The notes: generated by a model from the letters alone, not told the origin. 64,000 bases of DNA from Pisaster brevispinus (GCA_023634235.1 JAMKCF010000002.1:12464591-12528590); one strand, 5' to 3'. Counted from the first letter of the stretch, positions 1 to 11,894 are shown. Translations and numbers: made by a program.

Positions 1-1090
1 CATGCTTGGTCGGTTGAGTTTCTGCTAACTCAACGGCATCCACATCTCTCCTGTCACTATATTGAGGGTCGGGACGCTGAGATCGTGTCTTGTTCCGTCC
101 TTTGAAGACGAGACAGTAGATAAGACATACGATGAGGAGTATCAAGAAGACTGCACCCACACCCCCTCCAGCAAATAGGGTTGTGTTTCCGTTCACTGGA
201 TGGTCTTTCCCGGTTTTAGGTCCCTGTTTGGTTTGGATGGATGGGGAGTGAGGTTGTGAATCACCCCCAAAGGTCACTGATGGACCACTTGATCTGTCTT
301 CGGTTGATGGTCTGGGGACAACAGAATCTCGATTAGTTGTTATAAGATCGGGGTTGACTGTGGATTTTTCGGGTACGATTGGTTTTGGTAGAATTTGGCG
401 GCCGTTAACTCGAATCATAAAGTTTTCACTTTTCTTGACCAATGTGTCTCCGCTATACGTAGCACAAGTTACAGAAGCATCATTCAAACTTGTTTGTATA
501 TCATGAACTTCTAGAGTTTTACTGTCTGCGCCAAGCTCAAATTGCAAGGAATTTCTATTCCAATGTGTTATATCCATTCCGTTGACTATCCATTCATATG
601 TCAAATTAGCTCTTTTTGCTCCTCTAGTAAAACAATTAAAGACAACATTTTCCCCCTCAGTTATTTGGGAAGGATTTGTTTCAACCGTAATGTTGATCAC
701 TGATGGTATAACGATTGTTGCGTTTTCAGAATCTACAATTTTTGCCGATTCCTGAGAGCGACTACTAATCTTGCATCTGTATTTGCGACTATCAGCAAGT
801 TCAACTCCTCTGATAGTGAGAGACCAGTTGGAACCAAGAGATATTGAAAACCTGTCCATTAAATTCTCATACACTGAGGCACATGAACTAATCAGTTCAT
901 ATGTGTGGTTAACCAGACGATACCAAGAAACCGTACACTGCTCATGTGTACACCCGCCAACATCAGTTGGACAAGTAAGAATCGCGTTAGTTCCCACTTC
1001 GGCCACGACATCCCTTGGTTGACCCGTGAGTTTACACGCTCTGCCTCCATAAGACAACAAAGAAAACACTGCGACAGCTACGAGGAACAT
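1..1090 (-). CDS. Ig-domain transmembrane receptor, copy A (3' end outside window)
   Basis: The reading frame is open from ATG at 1090 to the window edge (363 codons), with no stop and no intron. It encodes a signal peptide (MFLVAVAVFSLLSYGG), a cysteine-rich V-like Ig domain with a D-S-R-K-Y-R-C end motif, a second Ig domain, a Ser/Thr/Pro stalk, a hydrophobic TM segment with a Gly-rich start and a basic stop-transfer (KGRNKTR), then the first part of a long cytoplasmic tail. The missing tail probably matches the copy at 7457-9193, because the last visible codons (ELAETQPTKHA) are shared. The second Ig domain is of the same type as the copy at 23914-25625 and differs from those at 7.5 and 14.4 kb. 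Here the usual CELTGQ is KLTGQ, which loses the N-terminal cysteine. A cell-surface recognition role is inferred. Whether the ITIM region is intact cannot be seen. Confidence 0.85.
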   Translation of the reverse strand, partial: MFLVAVAVFSLLSYGGRACKLTGQPRDVVAEVGTNAILTCPTDVGGCTHEQCTVSWYRLVNHTYELISSCASVYENLMDRFSISLGSNWSLTIRGVELADSRKYRCKISSRSQESAKIVDSENATIVIPSVINITVETNPSQITEGENVVFNCFTRGAKRANLTYEWIVNGMDITHWNRNSLQFELGADSKTLEVHDIQTSLNDASVTCATYSGDTLVKKSENFMIRVNGRQILPKPIVPEKSTVNPDLITTNRDSVVPRPSTEDRSSGPSVTFGGDSQPHSPSIQTKQGPKTGKDHPVNGNTTLFAGGGVGAVFLILLIVCLIYCLVFKGRNKTRSQRPDPQYSDRRDVDAVELAETQPTKH

Positions 1091-1194
1091 CTTCACTTGA
1101 TGCTGTGTTATATTCGTTAAAGGTTTTGAGGTTTTGTTGACTTCAGAAATATCGAAATGTTGAACTCTTTGACCACTCGCTAGAACCAACGAAG

Positions 1195-1202
1195 TGACGT
1201 CA
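1195..1202. promoter_or_regulatory. CRE/ATF palindrome upstream of Ig receptor copy A
   Basis: TGACGTCA lies 105 bp upstream of the ATG at 1090. The same octamer sits at a similar position before five other copies (6956, 9260, 15617, 21556, 25708). CREB/ATF binding is inferred from the consensus. Confidence 0.5.
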
Positions 1203-3674
1203 TCACACAACAGGGGTCTTAAGCTAGTCAGATTAAATGAACTTAGCTTTACAGTGTTGTTTAATCATTTTTATAAAATTCTACTGCTCCCGGGTCGACC
1301 GTGGCAAGAAACGTTCCTTATGTCCAATATTAAGGAAGCGTCAATGGTGGAATGTTTTATACAGTATTAAGAGGTTTTTTATTTTTGATATCTGACTTCC
1401 TCGTCAAGAGGGAAATCCGTAGGTTCAATGCCCCGCCTCTCGGTAAATCGAGCCAGTTGTGGGGGAAAATGTTATTAAAGGGAAAGCCAAATCAATGTTT
1501 TGGGAGAGTAAATAGTTTCCTCATGGTTTCCAATAAATCACACAATGTGCGAGTTCTGTGCGTAATCAAACTTTTTGGGGATGATTTTTCCCAGGTCTCT
1601 CTGAAGATAGAACTTATAGGGTTTCACTTGTTTTTGCTCAAAACACGAAACGAGTAATTAACTAAAATGTGTTTCTGGTCTACTGGCTGCAGTAACCAGT
1701 AGGCCATCGGAGGGGTACCACTCATCATCGGCAAATTGGATCTTGCAATACCTTAAATGAAAGCTTGTAAGTTTATCGAATCTGTACAAATAGACAGTTA
1801 AAACTCTAATCCAAACTTTCCAGTTAAACTGGCCACAACTGAAGCTACATCTTCAATGTAGATAAATGAAACAACATCGCCTACTAAAACGATCATTGCG
1901 CACGAGACTTGTAATGTTCATCATAATAACAGTTGATGCTTGTCAGGGACTCCGTGCACATTTGTATTGGGCTTTTATTAATTTTAAAGTAAAACATTGG
2001 GTAAAATTTGTCGGTGCATTCTTTTTCAGAATCAAAATAATTTGCAAAGAAACAAAGTATCTGAAAAAAAGGTGTTTGTTATTCTGGAAATTTTGTTAGT
2101 TTTTTCCTTTCTTTTTGTAAGTTAGGTCTTCTAAGCCGACTGCTCATTAGTGATTTTAGAATGTCACAATTCTACATCGATTTTGACAGTAGATTTACAG
2201 AAGCATTTCAACCCTCTCTAAGAGGAACTATTACCAGTGTGGTCCCGAATGGAAATTAATCAGTTATTTCCATGTTACACTAAACATGTACTTTTTCTTT
2301 CCTGGAGGGCTCATCTTCACAAAGAAATCTTAACTGCAAATCACTCTTAGGCCTAATTAGCTAAGCAATGTGTGACGTCACAATACCAATCACTATGGTG
2401 ATCCTGACAACTCATCCATAAACGATGAATCATTTGTGCTTTGTGAAATCGAACCCACTGGTACCCAACATAGGTGGTTCACGACACTACGATCACTGAC
2501 GCAATGCTCTAAATAGTTGTCACAGTAAACACTATAGCTAGGTATAGTTCATCAACTTAATGAATTTGTTTAAAGAGATTGACAAGAGACACATCCTGAT
2601 AAATTAGTACGACCGATTTTATAAGTGCTACAAAAAAAGGCACTCATGTTCCAAACCACCTTTCTTCCACCACCCAAGATAAAAATCTTTGCACTCGCTC
2701 CTCCACCCAAGTGTGAGTAAATGCGAAGCAATAATTCACCTCATCCCGAGACCAACGGTGGCCTGGTATGGTATGACGACCCGCACCAGGAACAACTTTG
2801 GAGAAAAATTCACTGACCGCAACATTTTTTTAGAGCTCCGCGAAAACGATCCCGAGTCAATGTCATGCCAAAACATGTCCACTGCTGCCAAAATGGTGTC
2901 CACTCATTAGCATACTGCGATCTAATTGGTCATGCTTGTGTGACGTCATATTGTTAACGGCGCTAAGCCAAACAGCGCCCTGCGTCCACTGCGCATGCTC
3001 AGTCGAAATTTGGGCATCGGACACTTTTTTGCAAGACACCGGTGACTAGAATAGGTCTTGACGGCAGTCGTTTACAACTCCAATGTATTTCCACGTAATG
3101 GATTTGATCAAAACTATCGGATTGGATTAAAGGCTCTATTTTAGCATTACGTAAATTCTTTTAAAAATAATTCATTATTCAATTTTATTTTTGTTTTTTA
3201 AATTCTTTTTTTTAAACTAAAGTCTAACCGAACCAACAATTAGGTTTGATTTGGTCGGAACAGCAATGCACGGTAACACAGACGATCACGCAAAAACCTT
3301 CACCAACAATGAATGAAACGCTTCACCAATGACTGAAGCTCAAACAGTTTCAGGTCAGGGTCGCTCAAAAAATACGCCCCTGGTGAACTTTGTCACGAAG
3401 ATGGAAGTGATTTGGTGGTGAAGTTGGTGTCGTGGTTGGTGGAACTAGAAAAACCACAGTGATCGGATGATTTTCTTATGGCCTAGACAGACATAGCATG
3501 TACTACTTTCCTGTCTCTTTAATTTTCTTCAATCATTCTATAGACACTCCGGTTTGCCAGAGTACCCTGACTCCAACAGCATTATCCTTATTGGACGAGG
3601 TTTTGGGACCTTTCCTTTATTAGAAGTGTTAGGCATAGCTTAATGGACACTAGTGACACCCCCATCTCAGACAA
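1203..3674. repeat. Upstream flank of copy A; paralogous to 9268-11894
   Basis: No gene is recognised. The stretch aligns by eye, block by block, with 9268-11894, for example around 1800 with 10017, 2380 with 10580 and 2940 with 11160. It is one arm of a tandem segmental duplication of about 8 kb. A segment at about 1610-2090 also recurs at 26640-27170 upstream of the copy at 25.6 kb, so this flank belongs to the receptor repeat unit. Short ORFs here are not conserved between the paralogous blocks. Confidence 0.7.
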
Positions 3675-3958
3675 GGGGCCAATTTTATAGCGCTGCATAA
3701 TGGTAAGCATATTTTTGTGTTCCTAAAGCAGAAAAATAGCTGAAGTGTAAACGTATTTCAAAGGTTAGCAAGACAATTAGGCAGCAATCTTGCGCGTTCG
3801 CCTTGGATTTGCTTTGTTATTACGTCATTCATTTTTATACAGTAAGCTCCGGAAGGTTAGCATGCCTTTTCGTGTGCTTATGGTTAGCAGCGCTATGAAA
3901 TGGAAAGCACACAGTCAGCACAAAATCGGCCGTTAAGCAGCTCTATAAAATTGAGCCC
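3675..3958. mobile_element. Hairpin MITE, GGGCCAATTTTATAG family, long form
   Basis: It starts GGGGCCAATTTTATAGCGCT and ends in the reverse complement form (AGCTCTATAAAATTGAGCCC). About 285 bp, with no coding capacity. The same element sits at the paralogous place (11895-12171) and in DNAJC11 introns (39456-39738, and inverted at 39905-40109), so it predates the unit duplication. Confidence 0.7.
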
Positions 3959-4075
3959 AGTACCGACAGGAAACTCACACAATCAAAATTCTTTCACAAT
4001 ATGTTATTAATTTTGTTGAGTATGCCAATCTGATTCAGATTTAGTATAATCTAGTAAACAACAAGACATTTATAC

Positions 4076-4665
4076 AATGAAAGTAACTTGACCAAAAAAG
4101 TTCTCCGTCAGTGTCAAATCGGCCCCTGTCAGCGGACTCGACAAAAACCCACCAGAAACGTGGACCGTGCCCCAGCCCCGTCGCAGTCATTCGGCTCACT
4201 GAGTCACCCCATGAGGGTGTTACGAGAACCCATGGAAATCCGTTACATACGTTCAACCAAAATTTACAAAACTCAATTTTGTTATAGTATAGCACCAAAA
4301 AAAAAAAACTCATTCTGGAATTTGAAGAAAACATTGACTCTGTGAAATGGAACTTTTGCAACAAATAGTTTTTAACAAAATGAAAGAGAAAACAAAATGC
4401 CAACACTGAAAATTGCCTCACGTTTTTACCCTAAAGCAGGTTTCTTTTAATACAAGTACACATTATGAGTTTTATATAATGAAAGTAACTTGCCCAAAAC
4501 AGTTCTCCGTCAGTGTCAAGTCAGCCCCTGACAGGGGACTCGACAAAAACCCACCAGAAACGTGGACCGTGCCGCAGCCCTGTCGCAGTCAGTGGGCTCA
4601 CTGAGTCGCCGCATGAGGGCGTTACGAGAACCCAAGGAAATTCGTTATATACATTCGGCCAAAGT
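4076..4665. repeat. Two spaced copies of a ~190-bp repeat
   Basis: A block beginning AATGAAAGTAACTTG, containing CCACCAGAAACGTGGACCGTG and ending near CCNATGGAAATNCGTTA, occurs at 4076-4290 and again at 4477-4665. The paralogous unit has only one copy (12286-12475), so one copy was gained here or lost there. A minus-strand frame is open in two copies but has a stop in the third, so it is not treated as a gene. Confidence 0.65.
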
Positions 4666-5074
4666 TCACACAACTAAATAGTATAGCATCAACTTAAGAA
4701 GCTCAATCTGGAATTTGAAGCGAGAAAAACAAATTGCAAATACTGAAAATTGCCGCACGTGTCTACCCTACAGCAGAATGTTTCTCACTCATCTTTTTCG
4801 TAAGCATTTGAGGAAGATTATTTTACATGATTAAAACGTATAAAGGCCATTAACACTGGCTGCATTTATACCACCGTCCATTTAGGTTACAGCATGCAAT
4901 TTATATATTTCTTTCTTTCTAATAAAGAAATGATAACAACAGTTTGTTTATATATAAAATTAACACAAAAATAAAAAATAAAAAAATTATTTATGATTGG
5001 TAACTGGATAAAAAAGTGCCATTGTATGATTCCTGTAGTTTAAAAGCTTACTGGTTATGTAAATCAGACATCAA

Positions 5075-6290
5075 CCTTTTTTTGTTACGGTGAAATATTT
5101 TCGTCATAAATAATCAATAAACTGTACATGAAAACCTTTAAAAAATATATAACAGTTGATTTCGGTTGTTCACAACCAAAATTAAGAACTCTATGTTTAC
5201 ATGCTGAAAACTGTGCATAGTTTTTCACTATTTCCTCCCAACTCACACAACGGATTAAGCCCAAAAATTTACAGTTTTTTTTATTTCCTGTATATCGTTG
5301 ATCACACAAAAAATGTATACTGTCTGTGACTATTTTGTCAGCCCTACCAATCCTGTACAAGACCGTGAACACCCAACTCGACAATGTTGTCAATGCTGTA
5401 TTTGGTTGTCATGCGAGAAAAGCTTGTAACTTTCTCTCTCTAGTTAGTTAAAATATTGCTAAGAAACAAACTGACCTAAGTATCACTACTTTATTTACAA
5501 CAACATTCTAATAACACATGTTTGAATATTTTGAAGCATTCCAGCATTGAAATCCATCAATTCACCGCTTGAATAATTTCATTAATTTAATATTTATGTC
5601 ACTAGATGGATGTGACTGTAAACGCTGTTACAGCCAACTTGGAATGTTAAGGAATTTCAAGAAGAAAGCATAGGATTATTTATGATTGGTAACTGGACAA
5701 AAAAACGCCATTATTTAATTTTAGTTTAAAAGCTTACTGGTTTTGTAATTCATACAAGAACCATTTTTTGTGTGAAATGAATTCAGAATCTATCGAGAAA
5801 ATGTACATAATTTAACAGCTGATTTCGATTGTTCACAACCAAAATTAAGGACTATGTGTTTACATGCAACAGACTGTGAATTGTTTTTCACAATATTTTT
5901 TCTCCTGACTCACACAACGGATTAAGCCCCAAAACTCACATGTTTGTTATTTCATGTATGTGGTTGATCACACAAAACATGAAGGCTGCTTGTGACTATT
6001 TATTCAGCTGTACCAGTCCTGTATAACACCCTGAACACCCAACCCAAACATGCATTCAATTTTGTTTTGATTGTCGTGCCAGAAAAGCTTGTAACTTTCT
6101 CTCTCTAGTTAAAATGTTGGTAAGAAGGACTCTGACTTAAACATAACTACTTTATTTCTAAGCATTCAAGCAATACAACCCATAAATTCACCGCTTGACT
6201 TATGTCAATTATTTAATATCCATGTTGATGGATCTGACTGTAAACGCTGACAGCCAGCTTTGAATGTTAAGGAATTTCAAGAAGAAAGCA
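5075..6290. repeat. Local duplication of a ~650-bp block, interspersed repeat family
   Basis: The segments at about 5075-5660 and 5750-6290 are copies of each other (CAACCAAAATTAAG, ACTCACACAACGGATTAAGCC, AGAAAAGCTTGTAACTTTCTCTC). The paralogous unit has one copy (12815-13370). Related pieces occur inverted at 22270-22450 and 47740-47860 and direct at 48350-48610, so this is a dispersed repeat that was also locally duplicated. No gene seen. Confidence 0.6.
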
Positions 6291-6449
6291 TAGCATATAT
6301 AGTGATGGCAAAATAGAAAGTTATTATACAAACTTTGTGCAAAATCATTCTAAATGGTTTTATTTTAAATATCAAGTAAAAAACAAAACCACAAGGGAAA
6401 CTGACTGGGTTTGTTTTAAATAGTTTGAGATTGAACGAAGACAATATGA

Positions 6450-6524
6450 TTACAGCCGGATTTGAACCAACGACCTCCGGATTTACGTTCTTGCGCTCTA
6501 CCAACTGAGCTATCAACGTTGGCG
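6450..6524 (-). mobile_element. tRNA-derived SINE head
   Basis: On the minus strand there is an A box (TAGCTCAGTTGG, 6512-6501) and a B box (GGTTCAAATCC, 6468-6458) at tRNA spacing, with a paired D arm and T arm. The anticodon stem does not pair properly (two mismatches in five), so this is a retroposon head or tRNA pseudogene rather than a working tRNA. Paralogous copy at 13540-13603; relatives at 41160-41230 and 57036-57110. Confidence 0.65.
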
Positions 6525-6659
6525 GTATCTCTATGTTGTCAATATTTTTTTTAGGTTTTTTTCTTTTTACAATTGACTATTATAGAGTGTTTCGCCATCC
6601 TTATATCAACCGTCTGTGCTCCAGCTTACCCCCCGAACCCCATGTCAGCTTCCTGATAA

Positions 6660-6857
6660 CTGTTTGTGGTTCATCAGACGATACCACTTAACCGTACACT
6701 GTCTGTGTGTACACTTGTCAAAGTCAGTTGGACAAGTAAGAATCGCGTTAGTTCCCACTTCGGCCACGACATCCCTTGGCTGACCCGTGAGTTCACACGC
6801 TCTGCCTCCATAAGACAACAAAGAAAACACTGCGACAGCTACGAGGAACATCTTCAT
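6660..6857 (-). pseudogene. Ig receptor fragment: leader and start of Ig1 only
   Basis: From ATG at 6857 it encodes the family leader, CELTGQPRDVVAEVGTNA and the first half of Ig1 up to about YRLMNHK. It then runs into unrelated sequence and a stop at 6645. The sequence below the break (about 6580-6657) matches the 3' flank of the short receptor gene at 14368 (compare 14120-14190), so an internal deletion removed most of the gene. It keeps two in-frame ATGs (codons 1 and 3), where other copies have GTG or GAG at the first position. Confidence 0.8.
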
Positions 6858-6955
6858 TTGTAGCTGTGTTAACCTTGTATGAAGTTTCGAGGTTTTGTTG
6901 ACTTCAGAAATATCGAACTTTTGAACGCTTTGACAACTCCCTTCCACTAACGATG

Positions 6956-6963
6956 TGACGTCA
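6956..6963. promoter_or_regulatory. CRE/ATF palindrome upstream of fragment at 6857
   Basis: TGACGTCA about 100 bp above the ATG. A TATAAAG on the minus strand lies at 7017-7011. The promoter region has survived although the gene body is deleted. Confidence 0.4.
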
Positions 6964-7019
6964 TCAGACGTCCGACGTCTTAAGTTTATAGTCAGACTAA
7001 TTGAACTAAGCTTTATAGT

Positions 7020-7456
7020 GTTGTAGCGTTTTTGAGCCGTCGCCGAAAACTGGAGAGGTTATGTCCACGCAGGAAGAATTACCCGTAACTGGAACACACA
7101 ATCTGAGAAACGCTTTATGCAGAAACGTTTCTCAGATTAAATTATTTTTGAATCCCTCTTTCTAAAACCACATTGCTTAGAAGGGAATCGTTTCTCAAAA
7201 TGTTATCCACCACCAACAGCTGCAGTACTTCTTACCAAGTAAGTTTTAACGGTCATTTAGTTTTGGAGTAATTACCAAAGGTCCATTTCCCTTTACAGTA
7301 ATGTTAGATTAACAACTTTACGTCTCGAATATTGCTTGATACAAAGTAGGTGAACTATTAAAGCCATTCGTTAACAGGTTTACGCATAAAACTTTTCAAA
7401 AGTATACTGACTGTGACTGCTGAGCAAAGGCTCTTCTGTTAGACACTCTCGTCTTC
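7020..7456. repeat. 3' flank of long receptor gene with palindromic repeat element
   Basis: It contains a hairpin AATCTGAGAAACG...CGTTTCTCAGATT (about 7101-7140), followed by a block (AGAAGGGAATCGTTTCTCA through GGTCATTTAGTTTTGGAG) that recurs at 16195-16330 and, in diverged form, in DNAJC11 intron 2 at 36170-36380. The part nearest the stop codon (GTATACTGACTGTGACTGC) is shared by all long copies and is probably 3' UTR. No clear AATAAA was found on the minus strand. Confidence 0.55.
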
Positions 7457-9193
7457 TTAGGGGGCGTAGCGGATACTCCCTTCTCTTAGGTTACCAACAG
7501 TTTCCCTGTTGACGATTCCAGCATAAAGAGTCTCCTCCTCTTCCGAGCTGACGATTCTTGGCGATCCTCGGGAGAGATCCAAGTCGGCGTAGATAAGCCC
7601 CTCGGCGTTCCTTAGTCTGGGGTCATCTGTAGCGGCTCCGTCTCCATCACGGTTTGCTGTTTGCTCTGGTGGTTCGGACTTGGCTTCGGTCCTGGTGTGC
7701 TTTCGGGATTTGGAGAGATGGTATGGCGTGACGTGGGGAGGTTTCTTCCCGGTGGGTGTTTGGCCGGGTTTGCTTCCCGCTACTGGTGCAACCTTTACAT
7801 CGGGGATGGTATCCCGTTGAATCTCATCTCTTCCCGCGTCCTTAGCAGTCATTACATCACCCTTCGGCTCATCCTGTTCAGCTGCAATATTGGGGCGGCT
7901 TTTATCCACAAGAGCATACACTGGATCAAGACGACGTGGTTTATACCCACAGTCAAATGGTGTAGTTTCCTCCACAGACAGGGGTATGTCCTCACACACC
8001 TGGTCGCGGTGAACGTCTACCTGTGGCTGCGAGTCCAATGGGTGCGTCTCAACTGCCCTTTCCTCTCGTGTAGAACTCGTCGTTGCCTTAGAACTCTCAG
8101 AGGCAGCATGCTTGGTCGGTTGAGTTTCTGCTAACTCAACGGCATCCACATCTCTCCTGTCACCATCTCGAGGATCGGGACGCTGAGATCGTGTCTTGTG
8201 TCGTCCTCTGAAGACGAGACAGTAGATAAGACATACGATGAGGAATATCAAGAAGACTGCAACCACACCCCCTCCAGCAAATAGGGCTGTGTTTTCGTTC
8301 CTTGAATGGTCGATCCCGGGGTCAGTTTTCTGTTCGGTTTGGATAGATGAAGAATGAGGTTGTGAATCTTCCTCCACGATCACTGCTGGAGCACGTGATC
8401 TGCTGTCTTCGGTTGATGGACCAGGGCTAACGGAATATCGATTAGTTGTTGTAAGGTGGGGGTTGATGGTAGAGACTTTGGGTACAACTGGCTGAGTTGT
8501 GATTGGGCGATCGTGAACTCGAATCGTAAAGTTGTCACTTGTTTTGACGAATGTGTCTCCACTGTATGCAGCACAAGTTACATTGGTACCATCCTGTCCT
8601 CCTTGTATGCTCTGAATTTGTACAGTTTGTTTGTCTTTCCCGAACTCATATTTTGTGCCATTGTGAAATAACTCAATATTCAGCCGGTTCAAAAACCATT
8701 TATATGTGAAATGGGCTCCTGACGTTTTTTGTACGAGACAAATTAAGGTACCACTTTGTCCTTCAGTTAATTGAGACTGGTTTGTCATCACTGTTATGTT
8801 GATTGCCGATGGTATAATTAGGGCCACACTCTCAGAAGTTACGGATGTATTTGAAAAACGAATCTTGCATTGGTATTTTTGAGCATCGTTCAGCTGAACT
8901 GCACTAATATTTAGAGTCCAAATGGAACCACTAGATATTGAAAACCTATCTGAAAAATTTGTTAACACTGTGGTACATGAAGTAATCGTTTCTTGTTTAC
9001 GATGGTTTATCATACGATGCCAAGTAACCTTACAATTGTCGTTCTTACACTCGCCTTTCTCAATATTAGTTGGACAGTTAAAAATCGCGTTACTTCCCAC
9101 TTCGGCCACGACATCCCTTGGTTGACCCGTGAGTTCACACGCTCTGCCTCCATAAGACAACAAAGAAAACACTGCGACTGCTACGAGGAACAT
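7457..9193 (-). CDS. Two-Ig transmembrane receptor with ITIM and ITSM-like tail, copy B (intact)
   Basis: A single uninterrupted exon of 578 aa. The start chosen is ATG at 9193 (MFLVAVAVFSLL), because upstream in-frame codons are not conserved between copies. Residues 1-18 are the signal peptide. Ig1 is about 19-128, with canonical C40, W58 and C109 (D-A-Q-K-Y-Q-C) plus extra C19, C49, C54 and C73, suggesting additional disulfides. Ig2 is about 130-228 (C152, W166, C207). Residues 229-302 are an S/T/P stalk, and the TM is about 303-328 without charged residues. The 250-residue tail carries Y426 (PVYALV), a consensus ITIM at Y535 (LIYADL) and an ITSM-like TLYAGI at Y557. Several N-glycosylation sequons lie in the ectodomain. 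ITIM/ITSM tails recruit SH2 phosphatases or adaptors in vertebrates; that role here is inference. The YEDI tyrosine of the copy at 23.9 kb is a cysteine here (VCEDI, residue 400). Ligand unknown. Confidence 0.9.
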   Translation of the reverse strand: MFLVAVAVFSLLSYGGRACELTGQPRDVVAEVGSNAIFNCPTNIEKGECKNDNCKVTWHRMINHRKQETITSCTTVLTNFSDRFSISSGSIWTLNISAVQLNDAQKYQCKIRFSNTSVTSESVALIIPSAINITVMTNQSQLTEGQSGTLICLVQKTSGAHFTYKWFLNRLNIELFHNGTKYEFGKDKQTVQIQSIQGGQDGTNVTCAAYSGDTFVKTSDNFTIRVHDRPITTQPVVPKVSTINPHLTTTNRYSVSPGPSTEDSRSRAPAVIVEEDSQPHSSSIQTEQKTDPGIDHSRNENTALFAGGGVVAVFLIFLIVCLIYCLVFRGRHKTRSQRPDPRDGDRRDVDAVELAETQPTKHAASESSKATTSSTREERAVETHPLDSQPQVDVHRDQVCEDIPLSVEETTPFDCGYKPRRLDPVYALVDKSRPNIAAEQDEPKGDVMTAKDAGRDEIQRDTIPDVKVAPVAGSKPGQTPTGKKPPHVTPYHLSKSRKHTRTEAKSEPPEQTANRDGDGAATDDPRLRNAEGLIYADLDLSRGSPRIVSSEEEETLYAGIVNRETVGNLREGSIRYAP

Positions 9194-9259
9194 CTTCACT
9201 TGCTGCTGAGTTAAACTCAAATTGTTGAACTCTTTGACCACTCTCTTCCACTAATGAAG

Positions 9260-9267
9260 TGACGTCA
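9260..9267. promoter_or_regulatory. CRE/ATF palindrome upstream of copy B
   Basis: TGACGTCA 67 bp upstream of the ATG at 9193. It is closer than in the other copies because the leader is shorter here. Confidence 0.5.
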
Positions 9268-11894
9268 TCAGACAACAGTCAGATTTAATGAACTTAGCTT
9301 TACAGTGTTTTATTCAAAGTTACACAATTCTACAGCTCCCGGTTCGATCGTGGCAAGAAAAGTTACTCATGTCCAATGTTAAGGAAGTACCAATTGTTAA
9401 TTGTTTTATACAACATTTTTTGAGTAGTTTTTATATTTTTGTTGTCTGACTTCCTCATCTAGGGGAATATCCCTAGTTGGTTCATTACCCCGCCTCACGG
9501 TAAAATCGAGCCAGTTATGAGAAAAAACTGTGTTAATAAAGGGAAAGCCAAATCAATATTTTAGTGAGTAAATTATTTCTTTTCCTCTCTAGTTTCCATT
9601 AAACTCACACAATGTGCGAGTTCTGTGCGTATTCAAACATTTTGGGGAACATTTTCCCACGTACATCGCCTTAAAATTGCATGGCTCAGTTTTTGTCAAA
9701 TAACATTTTTACATACATGTTTATCTGAACAAATTTTGGCAGATGATCGTTTAAAAGAAATTTCAATAAACATAATACAAACATTTCCGCATATGCAGTG
9801 GATATAACACAAAATACATGTAAAATGCACAACACTTTGTACATGGCATATGGATGTGATTTTAGTGTTGGGTCCCAACATTAATTCTTTGTTAGTTTTT
9901 AAAATCCTGTGATGCCGCACTCATGTCAAATACTACACGACTGCCATTGGTTACTGCTGTGTACAGTACGTTATATATTTCTCATTTGCCTTGTTAATTT
10001 CTTACTTTTAGACAATTAAAATGTTAATCCAAACTTTCCAGTTAAACCGACCAAAACTTAAGCTTCATCTTCAATGTATACAAATGAAACAACATCGCGC
10101 ACTTTAACAATCATTGCGCACGAGATTTGCAATGTTCTTCATCATTCTACAGTTGATGCTTGTCAGGGACTTCGTGTACATTTGTATCAAGTTCATAAGA
10201 TTATTAAAGTAAAACATTGGGTAAAATGTGTTGAGGCAATCTTTTTCAGAATCAAAATAATTTGCAAATAAACAAAAGACAGTAGGTGTTTTTCTGAAAA
10301 TTTGCTTTTGTTTTGCCTTTCTTTTTGTTAGTTAGGTCTTTATAGCCGACTGCTCATTAGTGATTTTAGAAGGTCACAATTCTACATCGATTTTGACAGT
10401 AAATGTACAGGACCATTTGAACCCTCTCTAGTATAGGGACTATGACCAGTGAGGTCCCGAATGGTAATTAATAAATTATTTCCATCTTTCAGCCAACATG
10501 TACTTTGTCTTTCCTTGAGGGCTCACCTGCACAAAGAGATCGTAATTGCCAATCACTCTTGTGCCTAATTAGCTAAGCAATGTGTGACGTCAAAATACAA
10601 ATCACTATAGTGATCCTGACAACTCATCCATAAACGATGAATCATTAGTGCTTTGTAAAATCGACCCCAATGGTACCCAACATAGGCGGTTCACAACACT
10701 ATGATTACTGACGCAATGCTTTCAATAGTTGTCACAATAAACACGATTTCTTTCTAGGTATAGTTCACCAACTTAATGAATTTCTTTAAAGAGATTGCTA
10801 GCTCCCTCGAGAGCATACCCTGATTTTTTAGTATGACCGAGTTTTAAAGTGCTACCAAAAGATTAAAAAAGCACTCGTGTCCCAGACCACCTTTCTTCCA
10901 TCCCCCAATATAAAAATCTTTGCACTCGCTCCTCCTCTCAAGTGTGAGTAAATGCGAAGGAATAATTCCCATCATTGCGAAACCAACAGTGGCCTTGTAT
11001 GACGACCCTCACCAGGAACAACTTCGGAGAAAAATTCACTGATAATTTCTTACAGCTATCCGCGAAAACGATCCCGTGACACGTCGTGCCAAAACATGTC
11101 CGCTGCTGCCAAAATAGTGTCTGCTCATTAGCATACTGAGATATATTGGTGGTGCGTGTGTGACGTCATGTTGTTTACGGCGCCAAGCCAAATAGCGCCC
11201 TGCGTCCACTGCGCATGCTCAGTCGATATTATTTGGCAGCGGACTTTTTTTGGCAAGACACCAGTGACCAGAATAGGTCTTGACGGCAGTCGTTTACAAC
11301 TCCAATGTATTTCCGTGTAATGGATTCGATCAAAACTATTGTAATGGAGAAGAGGCTCTACTTTAGCGTTAGGTAATTAAAAAAATAATAATTCATGAGT
11401 CGAATTTTTGTTTGTAAAATTCACAATCTTTAAAAGTCTAACCTAACCAACAACTCAGTTTGGTTAGGTTGAAACAGCTACGTCGCGGTAACATAAACAA
11501 TCGCACAAAAACGCTTCACCAACAATGAATGAAACGCTTCACCAATGACTGAAGCTCAAACAGTTTCTGGTTGGGTTCCTCGCTCAAAAAAGTACGCCCC
11601 ATGTGAACTTTGTCACGAAGATGGAAGGGATTTGGTCGTAAAGTAAGTGTCTTGGTTGATACACCTAGAAAAACCACAGTGATTGGATGATTTTCAAAAG
11701 GCATAGAGAGACAAAGAATGTACTTTTTCCAATCTCTTTAACTTTCATCAATCATCCATAGACACTCCGGTTTGACAGAGTGCCCTGACTCCAACAGTAT
11801 TATCCTTATTGGACGAGACCTTGGAACATTTCCTTTATTCGAACTGTTAGGCCCAGCTGAATGGACCCTAATGACACCCCCATCTCAGACAAGA
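9268..11894. repeat. Upstream flank of copy B; paralogous to 1203-3674
   Basis: No gene recognised. This is the second arm of the tandem duplication. It includes blocks matching copy A's upstream region (TGTCCAATGTTAAGGAAGTA, TCTACATCGATTTTGACAGTA) with scattered substitutions and indels. The segment of unit 1 at about 1680-1790 is absent here. Confidence 0.7.

Noticed and set aside
4041..4421. 126-aa minus-strand ORF, similar to an 80-aa ORF at 12241-12483
   Set aside because: Both fall in a ~190-bp repeat. The third copy (4477-4665) has a stop in the same frame, so similarity reflects repeat descent, not coding constraint.
6450..6524. Functional tRNA gene
   Set aside because: The A and B boxes are good, but the anticodon stem has two mismatches and position 33 is not T. 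It is part of a repeated SINE-like block.
7661..8134. 157-aa plus-strand ORF
   Set aside because: It lies opposite the conserved cytoplasmic tail of the receptor at 7457-9193. The equivalent frame in the paralogous tail is shorter (92 aa), so it is a shadow frame.
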